Assembly: GCA_034508935.3 (NCBI GenBank)
Contig: CM067449.1
Span: 36,454,812 to 36,518,811, forward strand
Source of the DNA: Berghia stephanieae
Lineage: Eukaryota; Mollusca; Gastropoda; Nudibranchia; Aeolidiidae
DNA length: 64,000 nt
Direction: 5' to 3'
Every line of letters starts with the position of its first letter. The first letter of the stretch is position 1. Of the stretch, positions 1-10,078 are shown piece by piece. Under the pieces are notes generated by a model that worked only from the letters and a program-made list of their open reading frames with translations, ran no database searches and was not told the origin of the DNA. The translations under genes and the position numbers were made by a program.

Positions 1-593
1 TTCCCAAAGTCATTACGTCAATGGTACCAGCACAAGTAAGGCAATAAATAAGAAAAAGTTCGTTTGCCAAAAGCTCTGTTCAGTGTTCACTGGTTATTAA
101 AGTGGGCTCATTTGAATTAGCCCGACCTAGTACTAGAGAGGCCAGACAGCAAAAATCGGAGTTAGTTCACCGTTAGACGACGTGACGATGAGATGAGACG
201 ATGTGGGCGGAGTGTAGTGGAGTGTTTGGGGGGGGGGGGTGATAAAAAGAACAGGAGCGTATCCTGGTTTATGCATTACAGGGTGCATGGTGATTTGCAA
301 TCTATCAAAAATACACACAAATTGATTTCAGTACGAAGTATCAAGTTTAAGTAGTAACTTTTGAAATTATCTAATTTAAAATTGATTATTTCGGACCTGG
401 TAATACAGCTTATAACTTGAAAAAACAGGCTGGTATTTGCCCACCCTGCCCATTATTACCAGCCGTCCCTGGAATCACGAAGGAATGTTTTGGTCTACCC
501 AATATGGCGGAAGCGGCCAACGATTGGCTTCAGTATTATGACGTCATCTTCCTTCCATCTATTTTTATTCCAAGGTGGAATCCTATTCATATA
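1..593. other. No gene recognised
   Basis: AT-rich DNA with one G run near 229-239 and short uninformative open frames on both strands. I see no conserved protein motif, RNA gene or repeat boundary here. Confidence 0.5.
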
Positions 594-1115
594 GAGCAGT
601 AAAGTTAGGTGCCCCAAACGTAAACAATAACAAGTTGCTAGTGATTTCCGTTAGGGACCGGAATACTTTACGCACAATATAGGTCTCCCAATTTTGTAGT
701 TTGAGTTGTAGGCAATACACTTTCAGTATTGAAAATATGTTTACATAAAATCTAACAGTTGCAGAAATAATAATATAAGGCTAAATTATTATGAAAATCA
801 GGCTCCGAATAATTCTCGTTTTGTTCACACCAGCGCAATAATTTGCTCTGGTCTAAAAATAGATAGACTGTAACTTTTGATAAATTTTAGAAAATTTTAC
901 CTTTTGTTCCATAAAATATCCATATCTAGACATTATTTGATGCATGATCGAGTATTTATGAATATGTGTTTCTTTTGCCACCTAACAGCCAAATTTTAAA
1001 GGTTATTTTTTTTCTATTATTTACATTGGAACGTGAGCTGTCAAGACAGGAACATGTGGTTTGCCACGTGCTTCTCGACCTTTGTTTACGTTTGGGGCAC
1101 CTAACTTTACTGCTC
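594..1115. mobile_element. Short TIR element (mariner-type MITE)
   Basis: A 33-bp terminal inverted repeat starting GAGCAGTAAAGTTAGGTGCC at 594-626 is matched perfectly by its reverse complement at 1083-1115. Both ends are flanked by TA (592-593 and 1116-1117), the duplication typical of Tc1/mariner insertions. The 522-bp interior has no coding capacity, so it is a non-autonomous copy. The perfect TIRs suggest it is fairly young. The superfamily is inferred from the TA duplication only. Confidence 0.85.
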
Positions 1116-1450
1116 TATTATAACCGAATGTGAAGACAATATCCGATAGTCAAACAAAATCGAAACTACGAATCTTCATGCCTTTAAAAGGGAAACAGTT
1201 GTAGATAGGTGAGTAGCGTTAAGTAACATGATTTCAGCTGAGATAATATACTATTGTTGATTATTGGTGTTTTTAATCAAATGGCGGATTTTGGGCAAAT
1301 GTCGCAGGTGAAGTAGGATAAAAGTTGGTGGATTTTTGTGACTTTCTGGCATAAAGTTGGCTGGAATTTTGAAAAGGCACCTGGCAACACTGCCTGCACC
1401 GGAAGTTAATTTTAATGTCATATGATGATTTTCCTTTCACCATTTCCGTC

Positions 1451-2228
1451 CAGGGTTGCCAGTTTGGCATTTTAAATGCCAGATTCCAAAAATCTGGCAT
1501 TTTTGAAAACCGTTTGGCATTAGAAAAATCATTTGGCATTTGGCATTTTCATTTGGCATTTTCTTTTCTTGTATAGATAGTATGCAGATGACGTCACTCA
1601 GGCCTTTGTTATTGTTTTTGCCATCCGCGTTTGTGAGTTGTTCTCACTAAACTGTATTAACCAGACTATAAAGTTCATGGTTACACAGAGTTTGTGTGTT
1701 GGTCCGTTATACTTCCGGATGGCAATGTTGTGAACTCCTTGGCCAAGCGCATTCTATCTATATTATACTTCAAATGACACCTTTTCTTAATTATTTCTAA
1801 ACGCGTGAAAACAAATCTCTTCACATCGGAAAACTTTGCTATTAAAACTCACACTCTGAACTAGCCCTGCCTCCCTCAGATATTCACTCAAATTCAGCCC
1901 TCGACAAGTATCCTCGTAAGTTTTCTGGGAATCTCCTGCAAAACTCGTGTATATTTGCGTCATGGTCGCCTGTTAACTTTCACTCCACTTAGTAGTCAGT
2001 AGGTAAGAAATTACCCCAACAGGAAATTTAGTACAATTAAAAAAAACAAACAAAAAAAAAGACAAGAAAACACGCAAGCCACCAGGATATGATAGTAAAT
2101 TGTCTATCAAAAGTGAGTAGTTTTCTTAGTTGGGGTGGGTGTCAACAGACTTTGGCATTTTTTTGAGTGTTTTGGCATTTTTTGAGTCTTCCCCTGGCAT
2201 TTTGTTGAAAAATAATCTGGCAACCCTG
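1451..2228. mobile_element. Non-autonomous hAT element with 8-bp TSD
   Basis: The ends are CAGGGTTGCCAG (1451-1462) and its reverse complement CTGGCAACCCTG (2217-2228). They are flanked by an exact 8-bp duplication TTTCCGTC at 1443-1450 and 2229-2236. CAGGG-type termini with 8-bp duplications are the hallmark of hAT transposons. The subterminal regions carry repeated TTTGGCATTTT words on the left and TTGGCATTTTTTGAG words on the right, a usual place for transposase binding. There is no transposase ORF. The right end lies about 110 bp upstream of the RNASEK start codon. Confidence 0.9.
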
Positions 2229-2347
2229 TTTCCGTCAGTGTGTTGATAAACAACTTTATTCCACTACGGTTCACACATTTGTCATTAAGTTTCCCCCCAA
2301 AAAAAAATAATCCAGATTTATATAGTGTTAGGAGTCAGTCTTCAATT

Positions 2348-2437
2348 ATGCCGCTCCTTGATATCTGTCCGAGAATCTGTGGACCAAAATGTTCCGCTTA
2401 TTACATGGTTTTGAGTGCTTGGGGCATCGTAATGTTG
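2348..2437 (+). CDS. RNASEK: Ribonuclease kappa, coding exon 1
   Basis: Thirty codons beginning MPLLDICPRICGPK and ending in AWGIVML, matching the N-terminus of animal ribonuclease kappa (human: [21 protein letters not shown]). RNASEK is a small two-pass membrane protein, first described as an endoribonuclease and later as a V-ATPase-associated factor needed for endocytosis. The exon ends TTG followed by the donor GTGAGT at 2438 in phase 0, exactly where the homology stops. The first membrane segment starts about residue 17 and continues into exon 2. An in-frame ATG at 2240 would add 36 residues; I chose 2348 because family members start just before the CGPK motif. The second coding exon is at 14043. 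Confidence 0.9.
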
Positions 2438-3324
2438 GTGAGTTCCCACATTAGGTACTTTGGTAAACGTCCATTTGGCCCTCCAGCAGGGAGCCGATAA
2501 ATGGCCTAGTGGCTGTGACCCGATTTTTTGGACTTTTGAGTGATGGGTCTCAGAAAAAGTTCCATAGATTTTTTGTTTATGGATGGATTTTAATGATTGA
2601 TGTCTTATTTTCTTCAGGAGAAATTACTCTATCGTTTGGTGTAGTTTATTTTAAAATCAATGACAATTTAGTATAACTTCTGATTATGGATAAAATAGGG
2701 TATAATTTAGCTTTGGATAATTAAAAGATTAGAACTTGGTAAATCAAAATTTCATGCTGGCACGTTTATTTAACATCTTAACTTTTTTATAAAATTAAAT
2801 TCAGGGCAAAGTTGTATACCGCATCCATGAAATTCGTTCCAGTAAAATCCTTACTCAAATCTTATCGGCCATTTTAGACCAGTTTTGAAATCCAAATGGT
2901 GGTTACTACCGGAAATGCAACAATTTTCAGGTCACAAAGTCTGTCAGTAAATAACAAAGGCAAATAGAAGACCATTTTTCAGCCTTTAAACTAACACAAC
3001 TTTTTTTCTGTTTATCTGATTTTCACAATTTTGGTATCATTAGAATCGTGTTGAAAAGCACTTTAAAATGATATAAGTTTCATTGAGCTCAATCCAATTT
3101 GAATTTTTTACCAAAGTACCTACCCACATCATTCATAATTCTTCTTACTTCTTCACAACTTTAGTCAGTTAGTTCCTCAGTCCAAGTCCAGGCCCCACAA
3201 ATACAAATCAAGAAATTTAAAGGGAGACCTTCCATAAGCTACTACATCCCAACAAGTTTTCTTGTTCTAGTAGGGGGTTTGGGAGGGGGGAAACTTTTTT
3301 TTAAAGGCAAGGAAGTGGAAGCCG

Positions 3325-3545
3325 CTATTTTCACCGTACGGTGAAAATAGTCTGTTATGCTATTTTCACCGTACGGTGATAATAGCCTGACCGTGTGTAG
3401 GAGGCTATTTTCACCGTACGGTAATATCTTGGTGAGCGATTTTCACCGTATGATAGTGATAGTGTGGGAGACTTTTTTCACCGTCCCGTAATATTATGGT
3501 GGACGATTTTCAGTGTACGGTGATTATAGTGTAGGAGACTTTTTT
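3325..3545. repeat. CACCGTACGGTG palindrome cluster 1
   Basis: Several copies of TTTTCACCGTACGGTGA and near variants, spaced about 35-50 bp and separated by words such as AAAATAGCCTG and GATAATAGTGTAGGAG. Each core is a 12-bp perfect palindrome. Further clusters lie at about 4720-4810, 5650-6025 and 6735-6830. Confidence 0.8.
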
Positions 3546-3864
3546 CAGGCTGTCATTATCTCCAGACACCTGTCTGGGAATAATGAAATTGGTTATCCCA
3601 GACACCTGTCTGGGGATAACGAAAAGGCTGGGCTTTCATTATCCCCAGACACATGTCTGGGGATAATGAAAATTCGTTATCCCCAGACAGATATTTGAAA
3701 CTCCGCTCTTTTAGATAATTATCCACATTCCAGAATATGGAATGTTTCCAAATGCACATAGAAATGAGAGTTAATAAAATATCTATAAAAACATAAAATT
3801 AACCAACATTAAATCAGTTGTTACTGCATATATATATATATACAATATGCGTCGACTTCGAAGT

Positions 3865-3949
3865 GGGTGTCATGGCCGAATGGTTTAGTCGCCTGCCCTG
3901 GAAGTTTTACCAGAATCGACGTTGCGGGTTCAAATCCTGGTTCCGCCAC
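3865..3949 (+). ncRNA. tRNA-like (SINE head), box A and box B
   Basis: The segment starts GGGTGTCATGGCCGAATGG and ends in GGTTCAAATCCTGGTTCCGCC. It has a box A-like TGGCCGAATGG and a box B-like GGTTCAAATCC at tRNA spacing with a long variable region, as in Ser/Leu tRNAs. The acceptor and T stems do not pair well, so it is not a functional tRNA gene. I read it as the pol III promoter head of a tRNA-derived repeat, followed by a T-rich stretch and a body. Confidence 0.6.
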
Positions 3950-4035
3950 TTTTTTTAAATTTTTACATTCCGTCTACTTTTTACAGCACGGTGCAAGGGA
4001 TAAATGGCCCATCCATCCTCCCCCCACCTCTTTTT

Positions 4036-4040
4036 TTTTT

Positions 4041-4087
<47 letters not shown>

Positions 4088-4095
4088 TCTCTCTT
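4036..4095. repeat. (TC)n microsatellite
   Basis: About 60 bp of TC with few interruptions, inside the body of the tRNA-like repeat unit. A GA array sits at the matching place in the related unit at 43922-44010, so it is an inherited part of the family. Confidence 0.9.
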
Positions 4096-4430
4096 AGTTC
4101 CTTTCTAGTTTCTAGCAAATTGTCATATTCGTCCCCACTCCGATCTCAAAAAGTGTCTAAAAAGGATAAATAATTAAAAAGCAAACAAACAGAAATATTC
4201 AGAGAGCGACCAAATGGTCAGATAGAGGAGAAAATAACAAACAATTATTTAAAAAAAAATAAAAACAATTTTAAGAAATTCATGCTCAGAAACGGAACAA
4301 AAGGTCAAACAAAAAGGAGGAAAAAATAGACTCGCACCAAAAAAAAAAAAAAGATGGGGGGAGAATGGATGGGACAATTATCCCTTGCAACGTTCTGTAA
4401 AAGAAGACGGAATTAAAAAAAAAAAATAAG

Positions 4431-4514
4431 TGGCGGAACCAGGATTCGAACCCACAACGTCGATTCTGGCAAAACTTCCAGGGCAGACGACTAAACCATT
4501 CGGCCATGACACCC
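4431..4514 (-). ncRNA. tRNA-like (SINE head), inverted partner
   Basis: Reverse-strand counterpart of the tRNA-like head at 3865. Its box B reads GGTTCGAATCC, the canonical form. It belongs to the right arm of the hairpin. The stems are imperfect, so a working tRNA is unlikely. Confidence 0.6.
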
Positions 4515-4829
4515 GAATATGTAGCAACAACTGATTTAATGTTGGTTAAGTTTATGTTTTTATGGATATTTTATTAACTTCCTTATTTCTATGTGCATTC
4601 GGAAACATTCCATATTCTGGAATGTGGATAATTGTTTAAAAGAGCGGAGTTTCAAATATGTGTCTGGGGATAACGAAATTTGGTTATCCCCAGACAGGTG
4701 TCTGGGGATAATCACAGCGCTTTTTTCACCGTACGGTAATATCTTGGTGGACGATTTTCACCTACGGTGATAATGGTGTGGAAGGCTATACTCAGTGTAC
4801 GGTGATAATAGTGCGAGAGAGTACATATA

Positions 4830-5624
4830 TAGGCACTTTGATAACTCCAGTTCAGTGGCCGCCGATAGGCTCACTGTAAGGTGAAACTCGTTTTTGGAAC
4901 TTTATTTTTGGCCGTTTAATGTTTTGGTCACCATGGCGTTATTTGTTAACCTATGTGACTAATGTTGGTATCATTTTAAAGGGCACAAAACACGCTTTCT
5001 AACGGTATATTTTATTCTTAATTCCTGATTGTATTTATGAGAAAGCTATTGAAATAAAAATTTATCAAATTTTGACTTATACGTACTTTTTTAATTATGG
5101 ATACATTTTAATTATACTTCATACATCGATTGACAATTAATTGAAGAACATCTCTGCCAAATTTAATCAAAATTGATGCACTCGCTCATTATTTTATTTT
5201 TCCCGCCAAAAACCTCATATTTTTTCCATTTTCATTTATCCTTAATTTTTTCCATACTTTTCATACATGAAAATGATTTATATGAAAATAAAGCTTATTT
5301 TCTGACCTTTAAAATGATACCTAACTCTTGCCATTTATTTTTTAATTGAAACAAAATTACTGAAAACAATAAGTGGGCCATGTTGACTGCAAAACTCAAA
5401 ATTTCCCCGATAGCCGCGAGATGCTGGTTTTGAGGCAGCAGTGAGATCACAGATTCTCTCTGTAAAATTGACAAAAAATTTCAACAGAAAAATATAAATA
5501 ACTCTGGAACCGTAAGTCGTAGAGAAACATATAGGGTATCAAATTTTATGTTTTTTCAAGTCCCATCCACCTGACTGGGTCAAATTAAGATATTTTGAGT
5601 TTGAAAATTTTATCAAAGTGCCTA
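4830..5624. mobile_element. TIR element A (TAGGCACTTTGAT ends)
   Basis: The left end TAGGCACTTTGATAA and the right end TTTATCAAAGTGCCTA are inverted repeats. The 7 bp ACATATA occur immediately outside both ends (4823-4829 and 5625-5631). The 795-bp interior is AT-rich and non-coding. A diverged copy in opposite orientation lies at about 7378-8678 (element B). I cannot assign a superfamily. Confidence 0.75.
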
Positions 5625-5649
5625 ACATATATTCATTATAATTGTGTGG

Positions 5650-6025
5650 AAAGCTATATTCCTCGTACGGTGGTAATATAGTGTGGGAGACTATCACCGT
5701 ACGGTAATATTTTGGTGGAATTTTTTTACCGTACAGTGATAATAGTGTAGGAGGCTTTTTTTTTCACCGTACGGTGAAAATAGCCTGAAACACTATTTTC
5801 ACCGTACAGTGATAATGGTGTGGAAGTCTATATTCAATGTACGGTGATAATAGTGTGGGAGACTATATTCACTATAACGGTGTGGCAGGCTATATATTCA
5901 CTGTACAGTGATAATAGTGTGGGAGACTTATTTTCACCGTACGGTAATATCTTGGTGTACGATTTTCACCGTACGGTGAAAATAGCCTGACACACTATTT
6001 TCACCGTACGGTGATAATGGTATCT
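5650..6025. repeat. CACCGTACGGTG palindrome cluster 2
   Basis: About eight or more intact or near copies of the CACCGTACGGTG palindrome with GATAATAGTGTGGGAGACT-type spacers. It is the same motif family as at 3325 and 6735, on both sides of element A, as expected if element A was inserted into a pre-existing array. Confidence 0.8.
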
Positions 6026-6128
6026 TGGTAGTTAACAAACTTCGCTGCGTTTGTCTATGTTGAACCCATGACCTTAAGAAGTAGCGGCTCAAGATAGACA
6101 TAGAGATTGAAATCACTATTTTTCGAGT

Positions 6129-6232
6129 TGTGAATAGCTCATACTCATACAGTAGAGCCACGTCCTCCCCGGCCAGGTGTTGTTGTTGTACCAGAAAGGT
6201 CGCGGGTTCGAGACCCCATCGCCGCCACGAAA
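6129..6232 (+). ncRNA. tRNA-like segment with box B
   Basis: GTAGAGCCACGTCCTCCCC begins a tRNA-sized segment ending in CGCGGGTTCGAGACCCC and CGCCGCCA. The box B GGTTCGAGACC is good. A box A is weak or absent. Probably the head of a different degraded tRNA-derived SINE or a dead tRNA copy. Confidence 0.4.
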
Positions 6233-6300
6233 TTGGAAAGTTTCATCGGTAACTGTAACCAATTCTGAATCCGCCATCCCGACTGTATTATTATAGCTTT

Positions 6301-6601
6301 GGGATGCCTTCCGAAAGCTCATCATGCCAAATATTCGCTCCTAAGAAAAAATACAACCTAGTACCTTTAACTACCCCTAATAGGAAAAACCAAAGCAAAA
6401 CAAAAACAACCCTAGGACTGCTTTGTACTGCCTTTCAATACCTCACAGATCAAAATGGCGGCCGATAATCAAAACAATGGTCAAATTAGGAAATTTTTAA
6501 CTTGATGACAAATTAATTAAATAAACGTCTGACAAAAGGTCCAAAGTGAAAAATACAAATTGAAAGAAATGCTATAACGAGGAGCTTTCGGGAGTCCTCC
6601 C
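6301..6601. mobile_element. Small TIR element, CCTTCCGAAAGCTC family copy 1
   Basis: The ends GGGATGCCTTCCGAAAGCTC (6301) and GAGCTTTCGGGAGTCCTCCC (ending 6601) are imperfect inverted repeats. The interior (ACCTAGTACCTTTAACTA and so on) is clearly homologous to the element at 8679-9138. No target duplication is visible. Confidence 0.65.
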
Positions 6602-6734
6602 TTGTTCTCGGCAAACTTTTTATTTTTATTTTAACGGGTTTGCACGCAGGAAGAAATGATGTCGGGTCGAATTCTAATGGTCTGGATACAGAGGCACATA
6701 CGTCACAGTTAATATCCTGGCTTCTGATTGGCTA

Positions 6735-6830
6735 ATACATACGGTGAAAATAGTCTGTCAGGCTATTATCACCGTACGGTGGAAATAGACTAAAATTCTA
6801 TTTTCACCGTACGGTGAAAATGGTCAGTCC
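6735..6830. repeat. CACCGTACGGTG palindrome cluster 3
   Basis: Three copies of the palindrome with TGAAAATAG spacers, close to the right inverted arm of the 3.8-kb element. They mirror cluster 1 next to the left arm. Confidence 0.75.
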
Positions 6831-7086
6831 GTTTTTTAAAAGTCTCCCCCCTCCCAAACCCCCTAATAGAAGTGCTATCTAGACCGTCTATAGTATATCT
6901 AGAATAGTTAGGGGGTTTGGGAGGGGGGAGACTTTAAAAAAAAAAAAGTTCCCCCCCCCCCCCCTCCCAAACCCCCTACTAGAACAAGAATACTTGGGAT
7001 GTAGTAGCTTATGGAAGGTCTCCCAATTTAAATGATTAGCCTTAGCTGTTTGGAAAAAAAGCAATAATTTTGATTTTAAAATCTTA

Positions 7087-7313
7087 GGGAGGCCTTCCGA
7101 AAGCTCCTATATCCCCAGTATTCTTCTTCTAGTAACTACTATCTAGTAGTAGGGGGTTTGGGAGGTGGGGAAACTTTTTTTTTTTTTTAATGTTCTATCT
7201 AGAAGATAGTTCTAGGAGTAAGGGGTTTGGGAGAGGGGGACTTTAAATTTTAAAAAAAGAACATTATTAAAGAACAAGAATACTGGGATGTAAGAGCTTT
7301 CGGAAGGCCTCCC
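7087..7313. mobile_element. Small TIR element, CCTTCCGAAAGCTC family copy 2
   Basis: The ends GGGAGGCCTTCCGAAAGCTC (7087) and GAGCTTTCGGAAGGCCTCCC (ending 7313) are perfect inverted repeats. The flanks AAATCTTA and AAATCTTG match at 7 of 8 positions, a likely degraded 8-bp duplication. The interior contains GGGGTTTGGGAG stretches also found in the arms of the 3.8-kb element, linking the two families. Confidence 0.75.
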
Positions 7314-7377
7314 AAATCTTGGATTCTGACCTCAAACCTTAGAAGTAGAAGCGAGAGGGAGATATTCTCTCAACTCT

Positions 7378-8678
7378 GCTAGGCACTTTGATTTTTATAT
7401 GATTTTCAAACTTAAAATATCTTAATTTGACCCAGTCGGGATGGGTCTTGAAAGAACATAATATTTGATACCTTATTTGTTTCTCTACGACTAACGGTTC
7501 CAGAGTTATTTATATTTTTTTGTCAATTTTACATAGAGAATCTGTGATCTCACTGCTGCCTCAAAACCAGCATCTCGCGGTGATCGGGAAAGTTTGAGTT
7601 ATGCAGTCAACATGGCCCACTTATTGTTTTCATATAATTTTGTTTCAATTAAAAAATAAAAATGGCAAGAGTTAGGTATCACTTTAAAGGTCAGAAAATA
7701 AGCTTTATTCTCATATAAATCATTTTCATGTATAATAATAATAATAATAATAATAATAAATGGCATTTATATAGCGCTTTACCCCGTTGTCACAGGCTCT
7801 AAGCGCTTTACAGTGATATAAAACAAAACATATTACAGTGAGACAAGTGTGAAGGAAATATGATACGAATTCAATTTAACAACAACAAAATATGAAAATA
7901 ATATTGCAACATTATGACGTAAAAAGATAAAACTTTAAGCGAGATTTGAACGTTGTCAACGAATCCGAGCATCTCACGTGTGACGGGAGAGAGTTCCAAA
8001 AATGGGGGGCCGAAAATTGAAAAGACTGTTCACCTATTTTACGCAATGGCTTAGGTTTGACAAGGATTGATTGGTCATTGCTTGACCTCAAGTTTCTGTT
8101 GGGGACATATATTTTAGAAGGTCTTTAATATAGGAGGGACTGTTCGTGCTCAGGGATTTGTAGACAACAGTACAAATCTTATAGGCAACTCTTTTTTCAA
8201 CAGGAAGCCAATGTAACTCACGGAGAAGAAGAGTTGCAGACGGGTATTTTTTGTTATTTTGTACAATGAGCCTGGCTGCATTATTTTGAGCAACCTGAAG
8301 TTTGCTAATTTTGTCTTTAGCTAAATTCGCCCAAAGGGAGTATGGAAAGTATAGACAAAATTAAGGTTAAAAAGTGGGGTTTTTGGCGGGTAAAATAAAA
8401 TAATGAGCGAGTGTATCAATTTTGATGAAATTTGACAGAGATATTCTTCAATTAATTGTCTAACGATGTATGAAGTATAATTAAAACGTATTCATAATTA
8501 CATAATTTAAAAAGTTCTTATTATTCAAAAATTGATAAATTTTTATTTCATTATCTGTCTTAGAAATATAATCAGGAATTAAGAATGAAATACACCCTTT
8601 GAAAGCTTGTTTTGTGCCCTTTAAAATGATACCAAAATTAGTCATAGGTTCTCTGCCTGTGGACCGGAAAACTAAAAC
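7378..8678 (-). mobile_element. TIR element B, diverged inverted copy of element A, interrupted
   Basis: The left end AGGCACTTTGAT matches the element A terminus. Segments 7378-7730 and about 8390-8660 are reverse complements of the right and left halves of element A (shared words: CATCTCGCGG, GAGCGAGTGT, AGGGCACAAAAC). A CR1-like LINE sits between the halves and another TIR element is inserted in its right end at 8679, so this copy is older than both. Confidence 0.7.
7734..8375 (-). mobile_element. 5'-truncated CR1/L2-like LINE, C-terminal RT tail
   Basis: On the minus strand, from about 8320, the reading is KLQVAQNNAARLIVQNN, then LLLRELHWLPVEKRVAYKI and KSLSTNSPSYIKDLL. This is the conserved C-terminal part of CR1/L2-group reverse transcriptase proteins. 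Downstream the frame decays through stops. The 3' end has the familiar GCGCTATATAAATGCC word and a short (ATT)n tail, seen on the plus strand as (AAT)n at 7735-7758. Only the last ~640 bp of the LINE is present, as is usual for incomplete reverse transcription. It lies inside element B. Confidence 0.85.
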
Positions 8679-9138
8679 AGGAGACCTTCCGAAAGCTCCT
8701 CATGCTAAGGGCAAGGGAAACAACCCAAATATTCCCTCAACTAATCTTAAGAAAAGATACAACCTAGTAAAGTACCTTTAACTAACCCTAATAGGAAATA
8801 CAAACACCCGAGCACCTTTACTTAGACTTATAACTTATAGAAAAAAAAAATCCTCCGACCACAAGGTAACCCTACTAATAGTAATAGAAAAAAAATAAAG
8901 AAATCTAGGACTGCTTTCATACATAAAAAATCAAAATGGCGGTCGAGAATCAAAACAATGGTCAAATTAGGAAAAAAATTTAACTTTCACAAATCTATTA
9001 AGGTTTGTTCAAGAGTTTAAAATTTGAAAATGCTTCTATACGATGACAAATTGAATAAATAATCGCCTGACAAAATGGCCACGGTGGGAATACATATTGA
9101 AAGAAATGCCAGAATGAGGAGCTTTCGAAGGGTTTCCC
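8679..9138. mobile_element. Small TIR element, CCTTCCGAAAGCTC family copy 3, exact 8-bp TSD
   Basis: The ends AGGAGACCTTCCGAAAGCTC (8679) and GAGCTTTCGAAGGGTTTCCC (ending 9138) are imperfect inverted repeats. An exact 8-bp duplication ACTAAAAC lies at 8671-8678 and 9139-9146. Its 460-bp non-coding interior is homologous to copy 1 at 6301. The 8-bp duplication fits hAT or related superfamilies. Confidence 0.85.
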
Positions 9139-9647
9139 ACTAAAACTAAAACTTAAACATGATCATCTTCAGCTGTTTGCGTCTGGGCGTTTTTCGCCGG
9201 GCTGTTGTTATAATAATCGGGTGTTAAATGCAGATATTCCTGTGAATGAATAAGAGTAATTAAGAGGCACTCTGGCTTTTATAGTACACAGACATAACAT
9301 AACTAGCCATGAAAAAAGATAATCGAAGTGACTTTATCTGAATGCTCGGGAAAATAAACTTGATCTCTATTCCTCCGAACTGTTTACGTTCTCAAGATAT
9401 TTTTGGGTTATTTGCGAGAGTCTGAAACTTGACAATGTCCTGTTCTGTGTTGTTTTTGTTACCCCATTCCAATCCATGAAAATTTCCCCCCGTCTCCACC
9501 TCTCCGACTTGACCACTCATTCACATCTTGAAATCTATCAGCTTATTGATCTGTCAAATTACTTTAATGAGAATAGTTCCGTCCCTGTTTATTGTATTAT
9601 TTACAGTTAGTTAGTTAAATATATTTTATTAAGTTCCAGGAATCTCT

Positions 9648-9664
9648 CTCCTCTCTCTCTCTCT

Positions 9665-9744
<80 letters not shown>
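9648..9744. repeat. (TC)n microsatellite
   Basis: About 100 bp of CT/TC with CCTC interruptions, followed by a short ACACA stretch. Confidence 0.9.
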
Positions 9745-9795
9745 ACATCTAAACACACAACACACACGCATACACACATCTCAATCACAATCTAA

Positions 9796-9935
9796 GTACA
9801 TTGATAGTGTGCTCTTGGAATCTACATCTGTTCTCTTTTACTGTCCAATTTTCTTCCCTTTTACTGGCGCTGATATGACCTTAATGTTTTGCAAGCGCCG
9901 TGAAACCCTTAAAAACATAAAAACAAACAAACAGC
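9796..9935 (+). mobile_element. R-family retroposon, copy 1 (3' end only)
   Basis: Carries the R-family 3' words TCTTGGAATCTACATCTG, then TTTACTGGCGCTGATATGACC and TTGCAAGCGCCGTGAAACCC, and ends in an A-rich AAACAAACAAA tail. Only the last ~140 bp of the family is present. Confidence 0.7.
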
Positions 9936-9938
9936 CAC

Positions 9939-10078
<140 letters not shown>

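Larger units (their letters stand above)
3553..4720. repeat. Giant hairpin: two inverted units with palindromic ends and tRNA-like heads
   Basis: The left arm (3553 to about 4180) and right arm (about 4260 to 4720) are imperfect reverse complements. Each arm has, from the outside in, palindromes of the form TTATCCCCAGACA..TGTCTGGGGATAA, about 200 bp of shared sequence, a tRNA-like head and a body with pyrimidine tracts. Related single units or parts occur at 36510-36810, 42061-42146 and 43664-44157, so this is a dispersed family whose unit starts GCTGTGATTATCCCC. No ORF of note. It could be a tRNA-derived SINE captured inside a DNA element, or a foldback element with its own pol III promoter. 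Confidence 0.7.
3222..7024. mobile_element. 3.8-kb inverted-repeat composite element
   Basis: The outer ends GGGAGACCTTCCATAAGC at 3222 and its reverse complement ending at 7024 are the tips of inverted arms of roughly 85-100 bp. The arms include a GGGGGTTTGGGAGGGGGGA stretch and its complement. The 8 bp AATTTAAA precede the left end and follow the right end, a likely target duplication, although this AT-rich word is weakly informative. The interior contains the CACCGTACGGTG palindrome clusters, a giant hairpin with tRNA-like heads, element A (4830-5624), a tRNA-like segment and a smaller TIR element. No transposase gene is seen. It may be a foldback-type element that collected insertions. 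Confidence 0.6.

Noticed and set aside
417-602. Short frame beginning MKKQAGICPPCPLLPAVPG as an exon of an upstream gene
   Set aside because: No recognisable domain and no clear splice sites; it ends inside the TIR of the mariner-type element.
2240-2347. Upstream in-frame ATG at 2240 as the RNASEK start
   Set aside because: The 36 extra residues have no family similarity; homologues start just before the CGPK motif. Not fully excluded.
3865-3949. A functional tRNA-Ser or tRNA-Leu gene
   Set aside because: Boxes A and B are present, but the acceptor and T stems do not pair and the segment recurs within a repeat family.
3325-6830. CRISPR-like array of CACCGTACGGTG repeats
   Set aside because: Animal DNA, no unique spacers of constant length, no cas genes; spacers are themselves repetitive.
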